Below are positions 16,987 through 26,472 of a stretch of 64,000 nt of DNA, piece after piece. The notes beneath the pieces were generated by a model. It worked only from the letters and a program-made list of their open reading frames with translations. It was not told the origin of the DNA and did no database searches. Location of the stretch: the NCBI GenBank assembly GCA_003285105.1, contig CP030158.1, positions 2,958,664-3,022,663 on the forward strand, given 5' to 3'. A program made the translations under genes and the position numbers. Source of the stretch: Roseithermus sacchariphilus (GTDB taxonomy: Bacteria > Bacteroidota > Rhodothermia > Rhodothermales > MEBIC09517). Within the stretch, counting starts at the first letter, position 1; every line of letters begins with the position of its first letter.

Positions 16987-18795
16987 TCACCAGAACAGCC
17001 GGATGCCGGCACCGACCACGAGCGGGTCCCGGGGATAGCGATCCCAGTATTCGAGCCGGTCCGCGCTGATGTTTTCGACCCGAAGGATGGCCCCGAAGCG
17101 GTCCGTGAAGTCATATGTGCCGATCACGTCCAGGTCGAAGAAGTCCCCGATCCGGCGGGAGGTATCCGTCGTCCAGTAGCGGGCGCGTTCGTAGGTGGCC
17201 GTCATCTGAAGGCGGGCCCGTCGCTGGGCGAAGACGTAGGCCAACATGAAGTCCCCCACGATGGGGGAGAAATAGGGGATGTGGGTGTCCGGGCCGGTGA
17301 GGCGGCCATGCCGGAAGGAGGACGAGACGGAGGCCTGCAGGCCGGCCGCCAGCACCAGCGAGAGGCCGCCGCCGGCGTGCAGGATGTCGGCCTCGCCGTA
17401 GCGGGTGACGGTGAGGCCGTAGGTGACGGGGGCCTCGGCGGCGCTGACCGGCTCCTCGAAGTAGAGCCAGTTGGGCGAGCGGATGAAGCCGGCCTGGCCG
17501 TTGATCTGGACCGGGCCGATGAACAGGTTCAGCCCCGCTTCGGCGTCGATGAGGCGGGCGGTCGGCTGCTGGTCGGGTTCGGTGACGAGGTACGGGTTAT
17601 GGCCGAACAGATCCTCCAGCGTGTTGAGCGAGAGGCCCGGCGTGTTCTGGGCGTAGAGCAGGAGGCCGGGTACGGGATACGTGCGGATGTGGACGGCCGG
17701 GGAGAGGTAGGTCTTCCGCAGGCGGGCGTCCTCCTCGGGGTGCGGGGCGGAGAACGCCATCCCCTGCGCGCCGAGGCGCACGTCGAAGCCCCGCCCGGCC
17801 CGGAATCGGGCGCCGGCGCCCAGGTCGAGGGAGGCGAGCGTGGAGCCGAGCAGTCCCGGCTCGTCCAGGCCCGCCGTTGAGGCGTCCACGGTGGTCCAGA
17901 GTTGTTGCCGGCCCAGCGGCACGGCCAGGTCGGCGTCGAGCGTGAGGCGGCGTTCCCGGCGCTCGTTGAGGTCCTCGATCGTCGCCCCGTCCGGCAGCCG
18001 ATCCTCCGGGGTGAAGACGTCGGCCCGGTATCGGGTCGAGCCGTACGTCAGGCGCACGTCCGCCATGACGGGCGCCTCGCCCCGCGTGCGGAGCCAGGCA
18101 TCGGCGCCGAGGTGGCGGCCCGTGCGCAGCGGGAAGGTCTGCTCTTCACGGTCGAGGTCGCGCAGGCCGTAGAGCTGGTACTCGTCGCGGAAGCCGTGGA
18201 GCGAGCCGCCGGCCGCGATCCACCCGCGGCGGGTCTGGAGCCCGACCTCGCCCACGAACGAATCGTAGGATGAGGACGCCTCCGGGTAGGTCGGGTCCGG
18301 TTCGGCGCCGTTCGAGCCGCGGTAGACGAGGCTCCCGAAGGCCGACTCGGTGGCGCTCAGGGGGACGCCGGTGCGGCCGATCACGGTCCGGCTGAGGTAG
18401 CGGCCGGCGCTGATCTCCACCTCGCCGCGCTGCGGCTCCAGCCCCCGTGCGGTGTTGACCGGCGGCGGTACGGGACGGCCCAGAGGGCTCGGGGGCAGGT
18501 CGGCGCTGTCCTGCTTGTACGGCGCCACGTAGGGCCGTCGGTCGGATGGGATCAGGGGGATGCGGGGCGGCGGGTTGAAGCCGATCAGCGGCTGCCGGCG
18601 CAACGACGGGAAGGAGACCTCGAGCTGGCCGCGGATCTCGATCTCCCGCGGGGCGATGTCCGGCAGGACCGGGTCCGGGCCGGGGTCGCTGTTCTCCTGA
18701 CCCCGTGCCGTCGTGGCCGGGAGCAGGCACAGCACGAGCAGCAGGCACGGCCCGAGCAGGGCGGAATGGCGCTTCGGAAGCAGGGCGATACGCAT
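16987..18795 (-). CDS. Outer-membrane beta-barrel protein, no plug domain
   Basis: 602 residues. A signal peptide (LLGPCLLLVLCLLPATTARGQ) precedes a ~90-residue Pro-rich region (RPVPPPVNTARGLEPQ) and a long series of alternating amphipathic strands (GWIAAGGSLHGFRDEYQLYG, GFDVRLGAQGMAFS). It ends in GAGIRLFW, an aromatic C-terminus typical of outer-membrane barrels. It resembles the barrel part of TonB-dependent receptors, but I see no TonB box or plug. It lies 26 bases downstream of the TPR gene and upstream of SPOR and ExbBD genes, so it probably belongs to an envelope machine. Its substrate is unknown. Confidence 0.75.
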   Translation of the reverse strand: MRIALLPKRHSALLGPCLLLVLCLLPATTARGQENSDPGPDPVLPDIAPREIEIRGQLEVSFPSLRRQPLIGFNPPPRIPLIPSDRRPYVAPYKQDSADLPPSPLGRPVPPPVNTARGLEPQRGEVEISAGRYLSRTVIGRTGVPLSATESAFGSLVYRGSNGAEPDPTYPEASSSYDSFVGEVGLQTRRGWIAAGGSLHGFRDEYQLYGLRDLDREEQTFPLRTGRHLGADAWLRTRGEAPVMADVRLTYGSTRYRADVFTPEDRLPDGATIEDLNERRERRLTLDADLAVPLGRQQLWTTVDASTAGLDEPGLLGSTLASLDLGAGARFRAGRGFDVRLGAQGMAFSAPHPEEDARLRKTYLSPAVHIRTYPVPGLLLYAQNTPGLSLNTLEDLFGHNPYLVTEPDQQPTARLIDAEAGLNLFIGPVQINGQAGFIRSPNWLYFEEPVSAAEAPVTYGLTVTRYGEADILHAGGGLSLVLAAGLQASVSSSFRHGRLTGPDTHIPYFSPIVGDFMLAYVFAQRRARLQMTATYERARYWTTDTSRRIGDFFDLDVIGTYDFTDRFGAILRVENISADRLEYWDRYPRDPLVVGAGIRLFW

Positions 18796-18821
18796 GGCGA
18801 TGGGCGGAAGAGGGGGCGGGG

Positions 18822-21800
18822 TCACAGCGCCGCTTTCTCGCGCTCGGCGGTGGCGGCGTAGGGCGTGTCGGGGAAGTCGGCGAGGATCTGGTCGTAGAGG
18901 CGGGCGGCCTCTCCGCGTTCGCCGAGGGTGCGGAAGGCGCGCGCCTGGACGAGGTAGCTCCGGGCGATCCAGTCGCTGTAGCCCTGGAAGAGCACCGGCA
19001 TCCGGCTGAGCTCCTCGATGGCGGTGCGGGCCTGGCCCTCCTGGAGCAGGAGCGTGCCCAGTTGCAGCAGCGCCTCGGCGCCGATCTCGTCGCGGCTCTG
19101 GGCGGCGACCTGCCGGTAGAGCCGCAGCGCCTCGGGGAGGTTGCCCTGCTTTTCGTGGACCCGGGCCAGCCCCAGCAGCGCCGGCAGGGAGGCCGGCGAG
19201 TCCGGGGCCGTCTCCACGGCGTCACGCAGCAGCGTTTCCGCCTCCCGGTCCCGCCCCAGGTTCAGCAGCGCGCGGCCCTGCCCGTAGCGCGCCTGGGCGA
19301 CGAGCTGGGCGTCGTTGGGCCGAAGGGTTTCCATCGTCCGGTACAGAGCCAGCGCTTCCTGGTTGCGACCGCTTTCGAGGTAGAGCCGGCCCAGTTGCTG
19401 CGCCGCCACCGGCGCCCGGGGGCTCGACGGGTAGGTCTGCACGATCTGGCGCAGGTACGCTTCGGCTTCCTGTGTGCGCTGCTGTTCCAGGAAGATGGTG
19501 CCCAGGTAGTAGTAGGCCTCGGGCAGCAGCGTGGTGTTGCCGGAGGTGCGGATGAACCGCTGGAAATCGGCCAGGGCCTCCTCGGTGCGGCCGGCCTGGT
19601 ATCGGGTTTCCGCCAGGCGGTAGCGCAGTTCGTCGATGATGGGCGAGTCCGGGTGCTGTGCGGTGAACTCCTCGATGATCTCCTCGGCACGCCGATCCTC
19701 GCCCAGAGCGATCAGGGCGTAGAGGACGCCGGCGGCGGCGTCGGCGGCGAAGCTGCTGTTGGGGTGCTCCGCCAGCACGCGGCGGTAGGCCGCCACGGCC
19801 TCCTCCAGCCGTCCGGCATTGAACAGCGCGTCTCCGATGCCATACTTGGCCTTGGGGACGAGGGGGTCACGCGGATGCTCGCGGATCAGGATCTCGTACT
19901 GCTGGATGGCCTGGTCGTAGTCCTGGTTGAGGAAGTAGAGGTAGCCGAGTTGATACCGGGCCTCCTCGCGCCATTCGCTGTCCGGGTATTCCTCCAGGAG
20001 CCGCCGGAAGGTGTCGGCCGCCTGGTAGGCATCCCCGGCGTTGCTGAAGGCCTGGGCCATCTGGTAGAGCGCGTAGGGTTCGCCGTCGCCGGCGGCGCGC
20101 GCATAGGCCTGGATGGCCTCCGGGTACCGCCCCAGCGCGTAGTAGCTGTCGGCCAGCCGAAGCTGCGCATCCCGGCGATAGGGGACGAAGTCCGACTGCT
20201 CGCGATAGTCCCGTAGGAACCGCTCGAAGAATTGGGCGGCCTCCTCGTAGCGGCCCTGTTTGAAGTAGCACCATCCGAGGGCGTAGACGGCTCCGTCCAC
20301 GTTCTTGCCGCCGGTGAAATCCCGCAGGTATTGCTGGAACTGCTGCGTGGCCTCGTCCAGCCTGCCGAGCTGGAAGGCGCTCTCGGCGGCCCAGAACAGC
20401 GCCTCCCCTTTCTGGTCCCGACTGGAGGCCGTCTGGAACAGGTTCATGAACGCGGTGCGTGCCTCGGCGAACTGCTCGTTGCGGTAGAGCAGCCAGGCCT
20501 TCTGGAAGAGGACCTCCTCCCGCAGGGCCGGCGTGACCGCGTTCAGCTCGACCGCCCGGTCGAAGTCGGTCAGGGCGCCGTCGATGTTGCCGAGCGCGAT
20601 GTAGGTATAGCCGCGGAGGCGCAGCGCGTCGCCGAGGAGGTCGGAGTCGGGATGGTCTTCGATGACGCGGGTGAAGGCATCCCGGGCCGCGGCCCACTGG
20701 CGGAGCTCGTACTGCGCCACGCCGAGTTCGAAATAGGCGTGATCGGTCAGGGCGCCGTCGGGCCAGAAGATGGCGGTTTCCTTGAAGCGTTCGATGGCCT
20801 CTTCCGGGCGTTCGGCGAGCTTCAGGTTGACGCCTTCGTAGTAGGAGGCCTGCTCGGCCAGGGCGTCGGTGTGGCCGGTGCGCACCCGTGCAAACTCCTC
20901 CGCCGCCCACTGGTAGGCGCCTTCGAAGTGATAATTCCAGGCCAGCCCGTAGAGTGCGCGGCGGTAGTACGGGCTGTCCGGGTTGGCCTCGGTGAAGCGC
21001 CGGTAGTGGAGGATGGCCTGCTCGCTGTTGCGCAACTGGTTGTAGGACTCGGCCAGGAGGAACGTCGCCCGCTCTCGGGCCGCGTCCCCGAGGTTGGGCA
21101 TCCGGCGGTTGATCTCCTGGACCGTCCGCTCGTAGTCCCCGAGCTCGTAGTAGATCTCCGCCAGCGCCAGGCCGATGTTCAGGGCGTAGGAGGACGACGG
21201 GTAGCGGGCGGCGAGGACCTCGAAGGCCCGTGCCGCCTCGTCGTACCGGTCCAGCCGCACCAGCGTGTAGCCGATTGCATAGAGGGCGGCATCGGCCGTG
21301 CTGGCCGTCGGATACTCGTCCGCGCTGCGCCGGTAGTAGACCAGGGCCTGTTCCGGGCGGCCCTGGTTCAGGGCCGCCTCGCCCATCCAGAAGAGCGCCT
21401 TGCCGCCGACCTCCGGGGGCGGGTTATCCGCAAGCACCTGCTCCAGCGTCTGCAGCGCGCGGTCGTAGGCGCCCGTCTCATAGAAGAACTGCCCCAGGGT
21501 CAGGCGGGCCTGGTAGACGAGGGGGTGCGCCGGGTAGGCCTCCTGGAAGGCGCGAAACAGCGCCACGGCCTGCTCGGAGTGCCCCAGGATGAGGGTGGAC
21601 TCGGCCTCGTAGTAGAAGGCCTCCGGGGCATTGATGTGGTCGGGATACGCCTGCCGGAACGCGAGGAAGGCCCGTGCGGCTTGCTCGAAGAGCCCGTCGG
21701 TGTAGAGGGCGTGGGCTTCGGCGAAGGCCTGTTCGGGGCGGTCGGGAGCCCGCTGGGCCCGGGCCGCTGGGGCCGGCACCAGCATCACGAGACACACGCC

Positions 21801-21869
21801 GAGCAGCCCGCAGGCCACCCACCGGCGCAGGCGCTTCGGCCCGGCGGGTACGTGGGAGGAACGGATCAT
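18822..21869 (-). CDS. Large secreted tetratricopeptide-repeat protein
   Basis: 1015 residues. The ATG at 21869 gives a signal peptide ending at PAARAQ; the frame is open another 304 codons upstream, but that part is low-complexity and antisense to other coding sequence. Nearly the whole mature protein is TPR repeats (more than 20; recurring AEAYYELGDYERT, YPDSEWREEARYQLGYLYF), related in style to YbgF/BamD. TPR arrays act as protein-binding scaffolds. As the first gene of the TPR/barrel/HU/SPOR/ExbB/ExbD set, it is likely a periplasmic scaffold in the same envelope system. Confidence 0.85.
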   Translation of the reverse strand: MIRSSHVPAGPKRLRRWVACGLLGVCLVMLVPAPAARAQRAPDRPEQAFAEAHALYTDGLFEQAARAFLAFRQAYPDHINAPEAFYYEAESTLILGHSEQAVALFRAFQEAYPAHPLVYQARLTLGQFFYETGAYDRALQTLEQVLADNPPPEVGGKALFWMGEAALNQGRPEQALVYYRRSADEYPTASTADAALYAIGYTLVRLDRYDEAARAFEVLAARYPSSSYALNIGLALAEIYYELGDYERTVQEINRRMPNLGDAARERATFLLAESYNQLRNSEQAILHYRRFTEANPDSPYYRRALYGLAWNYHFEGAYQWAAEEFARVRTGHTDALAEQASYYEGVNLKLAERPEEAIERFKETAIFWPDGALTDHAYFELGVAQYELRQWAAARDAFTRVIEDHPDSDLLGDALRLRGYTYIALGNIDGALTDFDRAVELNAVTPALREEVLFQKAWLLYRNEQFAEARTAFMNLFQTASSRDQKGEALFWAAESAFQLGRLDEATQQFQQYLRDFTGGKNVDGAVYALGWCYFKQGRYEEAAQFFERFLRDYREQSDFVPYRRDAQLRLADSYYALGRYPEAIQAYARAAGDGEPYALYQMAQAFSNAGDAYQAADTFRRLLEEYPDSEWREEARYQLGYLYFLNQDYDQAIQQYEILIREHPRDPLVPKAKYGIGDALFNAGRLEEAVAAYRRVLAEHPNSSFAADAAAGVLYALIALGEDRRAEEIIEEFTAQHPDSPIIDELRYRLAETRYQAGRTEEALADFQRFIRTSGNTTLLPEAYYYLGTIFLEQQRTQEAEAYLRQIVQTYPSSPRAPVAAQQLGRLYLESGRNQEALALYRTMETLRPNDAQLVAQARYGQGRALLNLGRDREAETLLRDAVETAPDSPASLPALLGLARVHEKQGNLPEALRLYRQVAAQSRDEIGAEALLQLGTLLLQEGQARTAIEELSRMPVLFQGYSDWIARSYLVQARAFRTLGERGEAARLYDQILADFPDTPYAATAEREKAAL

Positions 21870-22246
21870 AGCCAGCAGAACCGTGCAGACGATCTGGTCG
21901 GGGAGGGAGCCACCGGACGGCGCGTTCGGTGGCGGTTGCCGAAGATATGGGAAAAGAAACGACAGGATCCGCAAGGCCCGTGTATTCGTGTAAAAAGCAT
22001 TCGACAGAGCGGTCGCCGGCTTGCATGGGAGGCCGGTGCGTCCTACCGTGTGCACGACGGAGAGACGCCAGGCGTCCCGAAAACGCGCGAGACCCCGGTC
22101 GTATTGTGAACGGGTCGGGTCTGCCGCGCGTGCCGCTGCGACGCCGGCCGGCAAGAAGCTCGCCGAAGGCGCTCTGCAATCGGGTACGATACCGTGCCCG
22201 GCTCCGTGACGAACCCTCATCCGCCGAGCCAGACGACCGCCTTCCG
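21870..22246. other. Divergent intergenic region
   Basis: About 375 bases between the TPR gene (minus strand) and a small membrane-protein gene (plus strand), so it must hold promoters for both directions. A moderately AT-rich stretch lies near 21985-22010 (TGTATTCGTGTAAAAAGCAT). No operator, RNA or conserved small ORF was recognised. Confidence 0.4.
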
Positions 22247-22444
22247 ATGGAACAGACTCCGCCTGCCTCCTCCCGAGAATCCGCTGCACCGCCGCCGTCC
22301 GCTTCGGCGGAATCGCCGCCGTCCGCGCCGTTGCCGGTGCCCGAGTGGCCGGAGGTGCTGGACTGGGTGCGAGAGAATCAGACCCTGGCGATGCTCGGTG
22401 CCTTCGCCGTGGGCGTCTTCGTCGGGGTGATGATGCGGGATTGA
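22247..22444 (+). CDS. Small membrane-anchored protein, 65 aa
   Basis: A Pro/Ser-rich N-terminus (about 1-35) is followed by EWPEVLDWVRENQTLAML and a Gly-containing C-terminal membrane helix (AMLGAFAVGVFVGVMM). The 'WVRENQTLAM' followed by a glycine-zipper helix is like the C-terminal anchor of the DUF883/ElaB/YqjD family and like the neighbouring protein. The ATG at 22247 is the first that excludes a low-complexity upstream stretch. The function is unknown; it is probably co-transcribed with the next gene. Confidence 0.6.
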   Translation: MEQTPPASSRESAAPPPSASAESPPSAPLPVPEWPEVLDWVRENQTLAMLGAFAVGVFVGVMMRD

Positions 22445-22497
22445 CGCGGTGCCTCCACCGTTGCGTGCACTGGGTAGAACAAACGAGAAAACGTTCC

Positions 22498-23220
22498 GTG
22501 GCTGAGAAGAAAAATACGCCCCCCGAAACGCCCGATCCGGCGGAAAACGAGGCCGCAGAGACGGCCGAAACCGCCGCGGAGGCGACGGCCGAAGCCGCTG
22601 CCGAAGCCGCTGCCGATGCCGCGGCTGCCGCTGAATCGCTGATGGACGAGGCCCGCCGGCGGGTAGCGGCCGAGGCCGAGGAGATCGCGGCTTCCTTCGC
22701 CGAAGCGCAGGAGGAGATGCGTCGCGCCCTCGGCGAACTCCGCGCCGAGCTGAGCCAGATCCAGCTGGAGGAAGCCCGCACGCGGGTCGTCCGGTGGATC
22801 GACGAGAACCCCGCCCTGGCGTTGATGCTGGCCGTGGGAGGGGGGCTCCTCGTCGGGCGGCTGCTCTACAACGCGTTCAAGCCGGCCCCGCCGCCGCCGT
22901 TGCCCGAGCGCGTCCAGGAGCGCCTGTCCCGGCAGGCCCATGAGCTGGCCGAGGAGATCCGGGCGGTGTTGCGCGAGCGAACCGGGGAAGCCGGCGAGCT
23001 GCTGCGGGATCGTGCCGAGCGGGTGGGCGAGGAAGCCGTCCGGCGGGCGCATCTCCTGGGTGAGCAGCTCGGCGAAGCGGCCGAGGAGGTCACCGGCACC
23101 GTGCGGCATCGCGCCGAGCGAGGGCTCCGCCTGGCCGAAGGGGCCTGGCAGGCCGCCCGCACGGCGCTGGCCGCCCTCGCCGTGCAGCGCGTGGCCGACT
23201 GGGCGCGGCGGCTCCGCTGA
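22498..23220 (+). CDS. Ala/Glu-rich helical membrane protein (DUF883/YtxH-like)
   Basis: 240 residues from a GTG at 22498 (VAEKKNTPPE). It has an Ala/Glu-rich N-terminus with EATAEAAAEAAADAAAA, then a long amphipathic helix. A membrane segment, VVRWIDENPALALMLAVGGG, holds a glycine zipper. A second long Arg/Glu helical region with heptad spacing (RQAHELAEEIRAVLRERTGE) follows. It resembles stress-associated membrane-anchored coiled-coil proteins. Translation may begin elsewhere, since no ATG gives the same frame without overlapping the previous gene. The same style of protein recurs at 37392-38580. Confidence 0.65.
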   Translation: MAEKKNTPPETPDPAENEAAETAETAAEATAEAAAEAAADAAAAAESLMDEARRRVAAEAEEIAASFAEAQEEMRRALGELRAELSQIQLEEARTRVVRWIDENPALALMLAVGGGLLVGRLLYNAFKPAPPPPLPERVQERLSRQAHELAEEIRAVLRERTGEAGELLRDRAERVGEEAVRRAHLLGEQLGEAAEEVTGTVRHRAERGLRLAEGAWQAARTALAALAVQRVADWARRLR

Positions 23221-23371
23221 CACGCCGCCGTGACCCCGGAGCCCGGAGCCCTGCCCTCCCCGGGGCTTCATGGCCGTTTTTTCACCGATGCCGGGTTGTG
23301 TGGCCGGGGCGTCGTGCTGTATCGTATGCTCGTTTGCCCCGCCGCTTCCGACCCCATCCGTCCGCGTCTCC

Positions 23372-24298
23372 GTGAGTGTCCTCGTCGTCGGTACCGTTGC
23401 GTTCGACTCCATCGAAACCCCCTTCGGCGCCGTCGATCAGGTGCTGGGCGGAAGCGCCACCTACATCGCCCTCGCGGCACGCTACTTCACCCGCCCCGTG
23501 CGGCTGGTCGGCGTGGTCGGCGGAGACTTCCCCGAGGCCTACGTAGACGTCCTGCGCCAGGACGGCGTGGACCTCGACGGCCTGCAGGTCGAGCCCGCCG
23601 GGCGGACGTTCGCCTGGAAGGGACGCTATCACTACGACCTCAACCAGCGCGACACGCTGGCCACGGACCTCAACGTCCTAGAATCCTTCGACCCCGTCCT
23701 GCCCGAGGCCTACCGCGATAGCCGCGTCGTGTGCCTGGGCAACCTCGACCCGGCCATCCAGCAGCGGGTGCTGGATCAGGTGGAGCGGCCGGATCTCGTG
23801 GTGTGCGACACCATGAACTTCTGGATCGAGCACACCCCGGACAGCCTGCGCGATACACTCCGGCGGGTCGACTGCCTCATCATCAACGACGCGGAAGCGC
23901 GGGAGCTGTCCGGCGAGGCCAACCTGGTGCGGGCGGCCCGCCTCATCCGCGAGATGGGCCCGGAGATCCTCATCGTCAAGAAGGGCGAGCACGGCGCCCT
24001 GCTGTTTGCCAACGGCACCGTGTTCAGCGCCCCCGCCTATCCCCTCGAAGACATCCACGACCCGACCGGCGCCGGGGACACGTTCGCCGGCGGCTTCGTC
24101 GGCTACCTGGCGCGGGCCGGCTCCTTCGAGGCCGACGTCCTCCGCCAGGCCGTCGTCTACGGTAGCGCCATGGCCTCGTTCTGCGTCGAGCGCTTCGGCC
24201 CGGAGCGGCTGATCGGGCTGACGCGGGACGAGGTGGACCGGCGCGCCGAGGCCTTCCGCGAACTCGCCCACATCCCGGCCCTCGCCCCGCTGGTCTGA
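23372..24298 (+). CDS. PfkB-family carbohydrate/nucleoside kinase
   Basis: 308 residues, starting at a GTG (VSVLVVGTVAFDSIETP). The N-terminal Gly-Gly substrate site (QVLGGSATYIALAA) and C-terminal catalytic motif DPTGAGDTFAGG with the base Asp are both present, so the kinase should be active. The family includes ribokinase, adenosine kinase and fructokinase; the substrate cannot be assigned. The CDTMNFW and INDAEAREL segments are typical of the ribokinase/adenosine kinase branch. It is followed closely by folB, perhaps in one transcript. Confidence 0.88.
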   Translation: MSVLVVGTVAFDSIETPFGAVDQVLGGSATYIALAARYFTRPVRLVGVVGGDFPEAYVDVLRQDGVDLDGLQVEPAGRTFAWKGRYHYDLNQRDTLATDLNVLESFDPVLPEAYRDSRVVCLGNLDPAIQQRVLDQVERPDLVVCDTMNFWIEHTPDSLRDTLRRVDCLIINDAEARELSGEANLVRAARLIREMGPEILIVKKGEHGALLFANGTVFSAPAYPLEDIHDPTGAGDTFAGGFVGYLARAGSFEADVLRQAVVYGSAMASFCVERFGPERLIGLTRDEVDRRAEAFRELAHIPALAPLV

Positions 24299-24344
24299 AG
24301 GGGCCTCGTCGCTGCCATCCCCCCGGCCAGAGCCTGCTTCCTCC

Positions 24345-24725
24345 ATGAGCCTCGGAACCGTTCGCCTGATCAACGCCGTCTTCTACGCCCATCACGGGGT
24401 GATGCAGGAAGAGCATCGCATCGGCGGGCGCTACGAAGTGGACGTATCCGTGGACCTGGACTTTAAAGCAGCCGCCGAAACGGACGATCTTTCCAGGACG
24501 GTGGATTACGAGCGCATCTACCGGCTCGTCCAGGAGCTGGTGACGCGCAATCGGTTCTACCTGATCGAAAAGCTGGCCTATCTCATCGCACAACGGGTGC
24601 TCGATGCGTATGCCTGTGTACAGGGGATCGAGGTGACGGTGCGGAAACCCAACCCGCCGGTCGGGGGTCCCTGTGACCGGGCCGAGGCGGTGTTCCGGTA
24701 TCGACGGGCGGAGGAGCAGGCTTGA
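24345..24725 (+). CDS. folB: Dihydroneopterin aldolase
   Basis: 126 residues, full length. Conserved FYAHHGVMQEEHRIGG (with the substrate-binding Glu), SRTVDYERIYRLV, LIEKLAYLIAQRVLD and the VRKPNPPV lysine motif are all visible. FolB converts 7,8-dihydroneopterin to 6-hydroxymethyl-dihydropterin and glycolaldehyde in folate synthesis, working in the cytoplasm as an octamer. No other folate gene is next to it. Confidence 0.93.
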   Translation: MSLGTVRLINAVFYAHHGVMQEEHRIGGRYEVDVSVDLDFKAAAETDDLSRTVDYERIYRLVQELVTRNRFYLIEKLAYLIAQRVLDAYACVQGIEVTVRKPNPPVGGPCDRAEAVFRYRRAEEQA

Positions 24726-24765
24726 GCCGCTACGGCGACGCGGCCGTGTATCCCAGACGATCAAC

Positions 24766-25674
24766 ATGACGCATTCTATGGCGATCCCCTCCCCGGATGA
24801 AATGGTGCTCGGGCCGCTCGATGCCCGGCTGCAACTGGATCTCCAGCATGCACAGGATCTGTTGAAGGGGGTCCGCATTCCTCCGCGGTCCACCGTGCTC
24901 GTCAAGGTGCTGGACGAGCAGGCGCGCCCCGAGCCCGACATCGAGCGCATCGCCGAGTTGATCGGTTCGGACGTGGCCCTCTCCGCCGGCATCTTGAAGG
25001 TCGTCAACTCGCCCGTCTTCGGGTTGAGCCGTCGGGTGGGCTCGATCCATCACGCCGTCCGCCTGCTGGGCGTCGATAACGTGGTGAACGTGGTGACGGG
25101 GTTGATGCTGCACGAGGCCTTCAAGGTGCGTTCGAGCCGGTTTCTGGATGCGTTCTGGGCGTCCGCCAATCGGCTCGCGGCGGCGTCGGCCCTCGTTGCG
25201 CGCCGGTGCGGTACGGAGATCGCCGACGAAGCGTATGCGGCCGGCCTGCTGGCGGATTGCGGGGTGCCGGTGCTCCTGCGGCGCTTCCCGGACACCTACG
25301 AGGCGGTCTACGCCGACGCCCTGCGCGCCACGGACCAGAGTGTCACGGCCTGCGAGCAAGCGCAGCTCGGCACGGATCATGCCGTCATCGGCTACCTGGT
25401 CAGCCGCACCTGGAAGCTGCCACCGCTTCTGTCCGAGTGCATCCTGCACCACCACGATACGCACGACTACTTCACCGATCCGGAGCCGGAGCGAGCGCAT
25501 CTGGTCACGCTCCTGGCCGTGCTGAAGCTGGCCGGGCGGATTCAGCGGAGCCTCGACGGCCTCGGCCCGGGGTACGACTGGGCGCAGGTCGGCGAGGCCG
25601 TGCTGGGCTTCCTCGGGTTGACGGAGGAAGACGTCCCGGAGCTCCAGCAGCAGGTCGCCGCGCTGCCGCTCTAA
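24766..25674 (+). CDS. HDOD-domain protein
   Basis: 302 residues. The ATG at 24766 lies about 40 bases after folB. The HDOD domain (about 25-225) shows IPPRSTVLVKVL, IAELIGSDVALSAGILKVVNSPVFGL, IHHAVRLLGVDNVVN and the GLLADCGVPVLL helix. HDOD domains are catalytically weak relatives of HD phosphohydrolases found in signalling and cyclic-di-GMP pathways. No output domain (GGDEF, EAL or kinase) is attached, so it is a stand-alone HDOD protein. A HHHDTHDY segment near residue 225 recalls an HD-type metal site. Confidence 0.88.
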   Translation: MTHSMAIPSPDEMVLGPLDARLQLDLQHAQDLLKGVRIPPRSTVLVKVLDEQARPEPDIERIAELIGSDVALSAGILKVVNSPVFGLSRRVGSIHHAVRLLGVDNVVNVVTGLMLHEAFKVRSSRFLDAFWASANRLAAASALVARRCGTEIADEAYAAGLLADCGVPVLLRRFPDTYEAVYADALRATDQSVTACEQAQLGTDHAVIGYLVSRTWKLPPLLSECILHHHDTHDYFTDPEPERAHLVTLLAVLKLAGRIQRSLDGLGPGYDWAQVGEAVLGFLGLTEEDVPELQQQVAALPL

Positions 25675-25698
25675 ACGCAGCGGCCGTGCCGAGTCGGC

Positions 25699-26472
25699 TC
25701 AGTCGATCACCGGCCGGGCCTGGACGACGAACTTGACGAGGAAGTCGTAGAGGAGGTGATCCACGTCCGTCGTCTCGGCGAGGCTGGCGAGGATGGCTTC
25801 GAAGGCGGCGTCCGAGCCCAACTCCTGGCGGTAGAGGTCGCGGTACCGCAGCAGCCGCTCCCGCTCCCGGTGCGCGTCGAGCTCGCTGTGGAACTGCGTG
25901 CCGTAGACGGGGCGGTGCTTCAGGCGGAAGGCCTGGTTCGGCTGCGAGTCGTTGAAGGCGAGTTCGACGGCCATGTCCGGAAGCACGGCCACGCGGTCGT
26001 GGTGGCCCATGTTGGCGAGGAAGCGCGGCGGGAAGTCGCCGAAGAGCGGGTCGGTGCGGCCTGCGGGGGTGAGTTCGACCCAGCGGCTGCCGAACTCGGC
26101 GCGCTCGCGGTCCTTGATGACCGTACCGCCGAAGGCCCGGGCGATGGCCTGGTGGCCCCAGCACGAGCCGAACGTGGGCAGGCCGCCGTCGCAGGCGGCC
26201 CGGATGAGATCGAGCAGCGGCTCGGTGAAGGGATAGTCCTCGGTGATGGAGTACTCCCCGGCCCCGCCGATCATGAGGGCGTCGAAGCCGTCGAGCAGGC
26301 CCGGATGCAGGCGGTCGCGCGTGACGTTGACGGCGGCGAGCTGCTCCGGGCGGAGGCGGCATCGCTCCAGAAAGCAGAGCTGCTCCTGGTGCTCGATGTC
26401 GGCCGTGTCGCGGGCCTGCACGAGCAGCACGCGGACGGCGTCGAAGGGCTTGGGCCGGGCAGGGGAGGTCAT
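25699..26472 (-). CDS. Class I glutamine amidotransferase-like protein
   Basis: 257 residues. The class I triad is complete: nucleophile Cys in TFGSCWGHQAIA, and His/Glu in YGTQFHSELD. The oxyanion-loop region is IGGAGEYSI. It resembles GuaA-like amidotransferase domains and the gamma-glutamyl hydrolases of the GATase1 GMP synthase-like group, but it has no synthetase domain. The acceptor is unknown. The ATG at 26472 overlaps the stop of the maf gene by four bases (ATGA), showing translational coupling. Confidence 0.85.
   Translation of the reverse strand: MTSPARPKPFDAVRVLLVQARDTADIEHQEQLCFLERCRLRPEQLAAVNVTRDRLHPGLLDGFDALMIGGAGEYSITEDYPFTEPLLDLIRAACDGGLPTFGSCWGHQAIARAFGGTVIKDRERAEFGSRWVELTPAGRTDPLFGDFPPRFLANMGHHDRVAVLPDMAVELAFNDSQPNQAFRLKHRPVYGTQFHSELDAHRERERLLRYRDLYRQELGSDAAFEAILASLAETTDVDHLLYDFLVKFVVQARPVID

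Noticed and set aside
21870..22781. Extending the TPR protein by 304 codons upstream
   Set aside because: The added sequence is Ser/Arg/Ala low-complexity, antisense to the neighbouring helical membrane protein genes; a signal peptide begins at 21869.
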